Source: BS750m-G62 sp046483505 (GTDB lineage: Bacteria > Planctomycetota > Phycisphaerae > FEN-1346). From it: a stretch of 64,000 nt of DNA. Under the pieces are notes generated by a model, which ran no database searches, was not told where the DNA came from, and saw only the letters and a list, made by a program, of their open reading frames with translations. Made by a program: the position numbers and the translations under genes. Positions 60,396 through 64,000 of the stretch are shown here, piece after piece (within the stretch, counting starts at the first letter, position 1; every line of letters begins with the position of its first letter). Where the stretch lies: contig JAWODB010000350.1 of the NCBI GenBank assembly GCA_046483505.1, forward strand, positions 1 to 64,000, given 5' to 3'.

Positions 60396-61259
60396 CTACC
60401 GTCCGCCGAGTTGGTTGATCTTGTTCTGGATCTTCTGGCGCTCTTTCTGGTGCTTCTTGTCGTTCGGGATGTGATCCAGCATGCCCCGGTAAATCGTCAG
60501 AGCGGCCCGCGCATTGCCGGTCTTGACGTGCAGATCGGCCACCTTCTCGGCGAGTTTCTTGTCCTTGTACCGTTCCTTGGGTTTCTTGGCCTCGAAGATC
60601 TTGTTGTAAAAGGTGAGGGCGGCTTTCAGGTTGCCGGCCTTGGCGGAGAGTTCGGCCAGGGTCTTGTGGAGTTCCTCGTTCTTGTCCCGCTCCTTCTCGG
60701 GGGTCATGGCGTAGACCTGGAGATAGGCCTGGAGCGCCTGCCGGGGTTCGGCCGCCTTCTCGTAAAACTGGGCGATCTTCTCGACGTTGGCCAGATGCTT
60801 GGCCTGGACGCGTGCCGCCGTCTGGTCGATCATGGCCTGGACCGGTTTCGGGGCTTGGTCCTGCTTCTTCTGGAGGACCTGGACCTGCTTCAGGAGCGGC
60901 AGGAGCCGGCGATCGAACTGCTGGACCTTCCGGGCCGAGGCGACGAGGACGGCCTTGTACTTCATCAGGGCGGTTGACCGTTTGCCCTCCTGGAGGTGCT
61001 TGGTGGCTTTGCCGGGGTCCTCCAGGCCCTTCTGCGCCTGCTGCTGGGCCTGCTGGATCTTCATCGTCAGGTCGAATTCCTGCGTCTGCAGGTTCATCAT
61101 CTGCCGGTTGATCTGATCGAGTTGCTTCTCGAACTCCTCGGCGTCGTCCTTATCGTCCCGCGAGTAGGCCAGGGTGGCCGCGGGTGCCGCGACCAGCGCG
61201 AGCGCCACCATGAGCGCCTTCGACACCCGGATGGCGGGGACTTCCGCTTCGTGCCGCAT
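60396..61259 (-). CDS. exported helical/TPR protein
   Basis: A 287-residue exported protein: signal peptide (about 14-31), a Gln/Asp/Lys-rich coiled coil (about 40-135) and three TPR-like units (about 155-270), such as EPRQALQAYLQVYAMTP, GNLKAALTFYNKIF and GNARAALTIYRGML. It is highly charged and Lys-rich, unlike its Arg-rich neighbours. Function unknown. It lies 70 bases after rplU, where rpmA would usually be. Confidence 0.7.
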   Translation of the reverse strand: MRHEAEVPAIRVSKALMVALALVAAPAATLAYSRDDKDDAEEFEKQLDQINRQMMNLQTQEFDLTMKIQQAQQQAQKGLEDPGKATKHLQEGKRSTALMKYKAVLVASARKVQQFDRRLLPLLKQVQVLQKKQDQAPKPVQAMIDQTAARVQAKHLANVEKIAQFYEKAAEPRQALQAYLQVYAMTPEKERDKNEELHKTLAELSAKAGNLKAALTFYNKIFEAKKPKERYKDKKLAEKVADLHVKTGNARAALTIYRGMLDHIPNDKKHQKERQKIQNKINQLGGR

Positions 61260-61329
61260 GGGTTTGCCTTTCCTCTTCCCGGCGTGCTCGACGGTCCGGG
61301 GCGGCGCACCGCGGACGCCGTCGGGCCGG

Positions 61330-61641
61330 CTACGCCTCGATACGCGTGACGCGGACGTCCAGGTAGTGCTGGCGGTGCCCTCGGTGGGTCCGCGAGTTCT
61401 TGCGCCGGCGCAGTTTGAAGACCTCCAGTTTCGGGCCCTTGGCGGGGCCCAGGACCTCGGCCGTCACCGTGGCCCCGTCCACCAGCGGCGTCCCGACGCG
61501 CGTGCCCTTCTCGTCGCCGACCAGGAGAACGCGGTCGAACGTGACGGTGGCGCCGGCCTCCGCCTCGCGGGTGTCGACCTGGAGAGTCTGCCCTTCCTCG
61601 ACGCGCATCTGCGTGCCGCTGTCTTCGATAATGGCGTACAT
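61330..61641 (-). CDS. rplU: 50S ribosomal protein L21
   Basis: A 103-residue L21 with MYAIIEDSGTQMRVEEGQ and the conserved C-terminal KLRRRKNSRTHRGHRQHYLDVRVT. It binds 23S rRNA domain II and L20. In most bacteria rpmA (L27) follows directly; here an unrelated TPR gene does. A consensus promoter lies about 40 bases upstream. Confidence 0.95.
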   Translation of the reverse strand: MYAIIEDSGTQMRVEEGQTLQVDTREAEAGATVTFDRVLLVGDEKGTRVGTPLVDGATVTAEVLGPAKGPKLEVFKLRRRKNSRTHRGHRQHYLDVRVTRIEA

Positions 61642-61681
61642 AATGGGCTCCGTGGCGTACCCTTATACGAATAGCCCCGGG

Positions 61682-61710
61682 AGTATAACGACGCCGGGGG
61701 GCGAAATCAA
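61682..61710 (-). promoter_or_regulatory. promoter for rplU
   Basis: On the minus strand TTGATT (61710-61705), exactly 17 bases, TATACT (61687-61682). Confidence 0.65.
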
Positions 61711-61778
61711 GCCCGGACCGCCCCGCAAAGTTGGACGGTCCGCCGGCCGGTCTATTCGCCTCCGGCCGGCCAATCGGC

Positions 61779-61807
61779 TTGAACCCGACGCCGCCGCGCG
61801 GTACAGT
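61779..61807 (+). promoter_or_regulatory. promoter for trpBA
   Basis: TTGAAC (61779-61784), 17 bases, TACAGT (61802-61807), with a short leader of about 25 bases before the ATG at 61840. No attenuator or leader peptide is visible in this space. Confidence 0.62.
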
Positions 61808-61839
61808 CCTCGTTCCACACGACCCGGAGAGGCGACTCC

Positions 61840-63045
61840 ATGGCCACCGTACCCGACGCCAGCGGCCGTTTCGGCACCTACGGGGGACGCTACGTCCCCG
61901 AGACGCTGATGGCCGCCCTCGAACAACTCGCCGAGGCCTACGCCGAGGCCCGCCAGGACGACGACTTCCAGCAGCAACTGGCCTACCTCCTGGAGCATTA
62001 CGTGGGGCGGCCCACGCCGCTCTACTTCGCCCGCCGCCTGACGGAGGCCTGGGGCGGGGCACGCATCTACCTGAAACGCGAGGACCTCACCCACACCGGC
62101 GCCCACAAGATCAACAACACGGTCGGCCAGGCCCTGCTGACCGACCGCATGGGCAAGACCCGCATGATCGCCGAAACCGGCGCGGGCCAGCACGGCGTGG
62201 CCACGGCCACCGGGGCGGCCTTCCTCGGCCTGGAGTGCGACATTTACATGGGCACCGAGGACATGCGCCGCCAGCGCCTCAACGTCTTCCGCATGCGGGC
62301 CCTCGGGGCACGCGTCGTGCCCGTCGAGACGGGCCAGTGCACCCTGAAGGACGCCATCAACGAGGCGATGCGCGACTGGATGGCCACCGTCGAGACCACG
62401 CACTACTGCTTCGGCACGACCGCCGGGCCGCACCCGTTCCCCGTCATGGTCCGCGACTTCCAGTCGGTCGTCGGCCGGGAGATCCGGCGCCAGTGTCGCA
62501 AGCAGGAAGGGTGCCTGCCGTCGGCCGTGGTGGCGTGCGTGGGTGGCGGGTCGAACGCCGCCGGCGCCTTCTTCACGTTCATCGACGAGGAGGAGGTGGA
62601 CCTGGTGGGCGTGGAGGCCGGCGGCCGGGGACTCGACTCCGGCGAGCACGCTGCCCCCCTCTGCGCCGGGCGGCCGGGCGTCCTGCACGGGTCGCTCTCC
62701 TACGTTCTCCAGGACGAGGCCGGCCAGACGCAGCCCGTCCACTCCGTCAGCGCGGGGCTCGATTACCCCGGCGTCGGGCCGGAGCACTCGTACTGGAAGG
62801 ACCTGGGCCGCGTCCGCTACGCCGCCGCCACCGACGAGGAGGCGCTGGAGGCGTTCGTGGAACTCTCGCGGCTGGAGGGCATCGTGCCGGCCCTGGAGTC
62901 GGCCCACGCCCTGGTCGAGGCGAAGAAGATGGCCCCGAAGCGGGACCGGCGCGACGTCATCGTCGTGAACCTCTCCGGCCGGGGCGACAAGGACGTGGAA
63001 GAGGCCGCCCGCCTCCTCGGCGACCACCTCGGCGGCGCCGAGTAG
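61840..63045 (+). CDS. trpB: tryptophan synthase beta chain
   Basis: A 401-residue TrpB1-type beta chain that condenses indole with serine using pyridoxal phosphate. It shows FGTYGGRYVPETLM at the start, LKREDLTHTGAHKINNT with the PLP Lys90, ETGAGQHGVATATGAA, the phosphate loop GGGSNAAG and a C-terminal NLSGRGDKDV. GGAGAGGCGACTCC precedes the ATG. It is followed by trpA after a repeat-filled spacer of about 200 bases. Confidence 0.97.
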   Translation: MATVPDASGRFGTYGGRYVPETLMAALEQLAEAYAEARQDDDFQQQLAYLLEHYVGRPTPLYFARRLTEAWGGARIYLKREDLTHTGAHKINNTVGQALLTDRMGKTRMIAETGAGQHGVATATGAAFLGLECDIYMGTEDMRRQRLNVFRMRALGARVVPVETGQCTLKDAINEAMRDWMATVETTHYCFGTTAGPHPFPVMVRDFQSVVGREIRRQCRKQEGCLPSAVVACVGGGSNAAGAFFTFIDEEEVDLVGVEAGGRGLDSGEHAAPLCAGRPGVLHGSLSYVLQDEAGQTQPVHSVSAGLDYPGVGPEHSYWKDLGRVRYAAATDEEALEAFVELSRLEGIVPALESAHALVEAKKMAPKRDRRDVIVVNLSGRGDKDVEEAARLLGDHLGGAE

Positions 63046-63064
63046 ACGCCGCGCCGATCACGCA

Positions 63065-63137
63065 GGTGCCACGGTTTGCTTGTCAAACCGTGTTCTTCGA
63101 GCGGGCGGGCACGGATTGACAAGCAATCCGTGGCACC
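63065..63137. repeat. 73-bp element with two internal hairpins
   Basis: Outer arms GGTGCCACGG and CCGTGGCACC are perfect inverted repeats. Each arm also pairs locally: ACGGTTTGCTTGTCAAACCGT on the left and a mirror-image hairpin around TTGACAAGCAA on the right. A further CGGCGGGC/CCCGCCG hairpin lies at 63205-63222. Confidence 0.75.
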
Positions 63138-63248
63138 CGGCGCCGCGCGGTAGGCCAAGGAGGTTCCCCGGAGGCTACACACCGCCACGAAGGGTTGTGT
63201 TCGCCGGCGGGCTTGCCCGCCGCGTTTCTGCAAGGAAGGAAGCACCCT

Positions 63249-64000
63249 GTGAACCGCGTCACCGCCGCCTTCGAGCGCCTCCGCAGCGAGAAGCGCGCCG
63301 CCTTCATGCCGTTCATCTCGGCCGGCGACCCCAGTTTGGAGGCGACCGAGGCCATCCTGCCCGCCCTTCAGGACCGCGGCGCGGCCGACCTCGTGGAACT
63401 CGGCGTGCCGTTCTCCGACCCCATCGCCGACGGGCCCACCATCCAGGCGAGTTACCAGCGGGCCCTCGGCCGCGGCGTCACGCCGCAGGCCATCCTCGAC
63501 ATGCTTCACCACCTGCGCGACGCCGGCCTGGACCTGCCCGTCTGTCTCATGGTCTCGTACTCGCTCGTCTACCGGCCGGGGATGGAGACGTTCATCGAGC
63601 GGGCCGCCGAGGCGGGCGTGGACGGCCTCATCGTGCCGGACCTCCCCGCCGACGAGGCCGGGCCGCTGGAGGAGGCCCTTCGCGCCCGGGACCTCGTATA
63701 CGTTCCCCTCGTGGCCCCGACGACGCCGCCCGCGCGCCGCGAGACGGTCATCGCCCACGCCACGGGCTTCATCTACTGCGTCGCCGTGACGGGCATCACC
63801 GGCGAGCGCGATTCGCTGCCGGAGCATCTGGACGAGTACGTGCGCGGCATCCGGGAGGAGGCGAGCGTGCCCGTGTGCGTCGGGTTCGGCCTGTCGCGCC
63901 CCGAGCACGTCAAGGCGGTGGCCGAGGTGGCCGACGGGGCCATCGTCGGCAGCGCCATCATTCACCGCATCGCCGACCACGCCGCCGACGCGCCGGCCGA
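63249..64000 (+). CDS. trpA: tryptophan synthase alpha chain (3' end outside the window)
   Basis: The visible 250 codons give a TIM-barrel TrpA that cleaves indole-3-glycerol phosphate to indole and glyceraldehyde phosphate. Catalytic residues are present in ELGVPFSDPIADGPTIQ (Glu and Asp), with FMPFISAGDP at the start, DGLIVPDLP, a loop-6-like segment VAVTGITG and VGFGLSRPEHV near the visible end. The GTG at 63249 has AAGGAAGGA upstream. The gene is cut by the window edge, so only the C-terminal few residues are missing from view. Confidence 0.93.
   Translation, partial: MNRVTAAFERLRSEKRAAFMPFISAGDPSLEATEAILPALQDRGAADLVELGVPFSDPIADGPTIQASYQRALGRGVTPQAILDMLHHLRDAGLDLPVCLMVSYSLVYRPGMETFIERAAEAGVDGLIVPDLPADEAGPLEEALRARDLVYVPLVAPTTPPARRETVIAHATGFIYCVAVTGITGERDSLPEHLDEYVRGIREEASVPVCVGFGLSRPEHVKAVAEVADGAIVGSAIIHRIADHAADAPA

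Overview
The window looks like a chromosomal segment of an uncultured, diderm, probably anaerobic member of the Planctomycetota. This rests on very GC-rich sequence, a PEP-CTERM surface protein with paired dockerin-like repeats, a DUF1593/Sde182-type secreted protein, Ala-Phe prepilin cleavage sites, LptE and secretin (an outer membrane), and a pyruvate:ferredoxin oxidoreductase plus acetate kinase. No rRNA, tRNA, phage, CRISPR array or transposase gene was found.

Region 1 (32-16450, all minus strand) is a long housekeeping array in the order purA-uppS-cdsA-phoH-pgpH-ybeY-corC-recO-TPR protein-lptE-ftsH-folP-cdaA-cdaR, with many 4-base stop/start overlaps. It holds both a membrane diadenylate cyclase (cdaA with its partner cdaR) and a 7TM-HD phosphodiesterase (pgpH), so c-di-AMP synthesis and breakdown are encoded together. 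The cyclase carries an altered DGA motif.

Region 2 (16451-33607) is mixed: a DUF4405 membrane protein, a tyrosine-phosphatase-like lipoprotein, hisI, recG, the DUF1593 protein, a universal stress protein with a HEAT-repeat lipoprotein, an endonuclease III overlapping a tatC with a very long acidic tail, a B12/radical SAM protein resembling hopanoid C-3 methylase, two PilZ proteins, a coiled-coil membrane protein and a DUF4870 protein. Region 3 (33858-46135) is metabolic and transport: ackA, a pseudopilin, a cupin, a PEP-CTERM protein divergent from a znuABC-like metal ABC transporter with a shared cluster of GTGTTAC-like sites, then porCDA, a MNT/HEPN pair, porB and birA.

Region 4 (46720-60374, plus strand) is a type IV pilus/type II secretion-like locus: major pseudopilin, small membrane protein, GspH-like pseudopilin, PilM, PilN, PilO, PilP, secretin and TPR lipoprotein. 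It runs on into a signalling chain (histidine kinase, response regulator, HD-GYP phosphodiesterase, STAS protein) and ends with a GspE/PilB-like protein that keeps a c-di-GMP-binding MshEN domain but has lost the Walker A lysine and the Walker B signature. Region 5 (60396-64000) has a TPR protein and rplU on the minus strand and trpB-trpA on the plus strand; trpA runs off the window.

The most unusual large-scale feature is the intergenic DNA, which is full of palindromic elements of several unrelated sequence families. They include short REP-like hairpins (about 17 copies at 8 loci), a 92-bp element present twice, a 130-bp double-hairpin element present twice with matched left/right base changes, a long-hairpin element present as 72-bp and 165-bp versions, a 173-bp element with perfect 27-bp terminal inverted repeats, and two elements with 8-17 bp outer arms. 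Several share one design: outer inverted repeats enclosing two hairpins that are inverted copies of each other.
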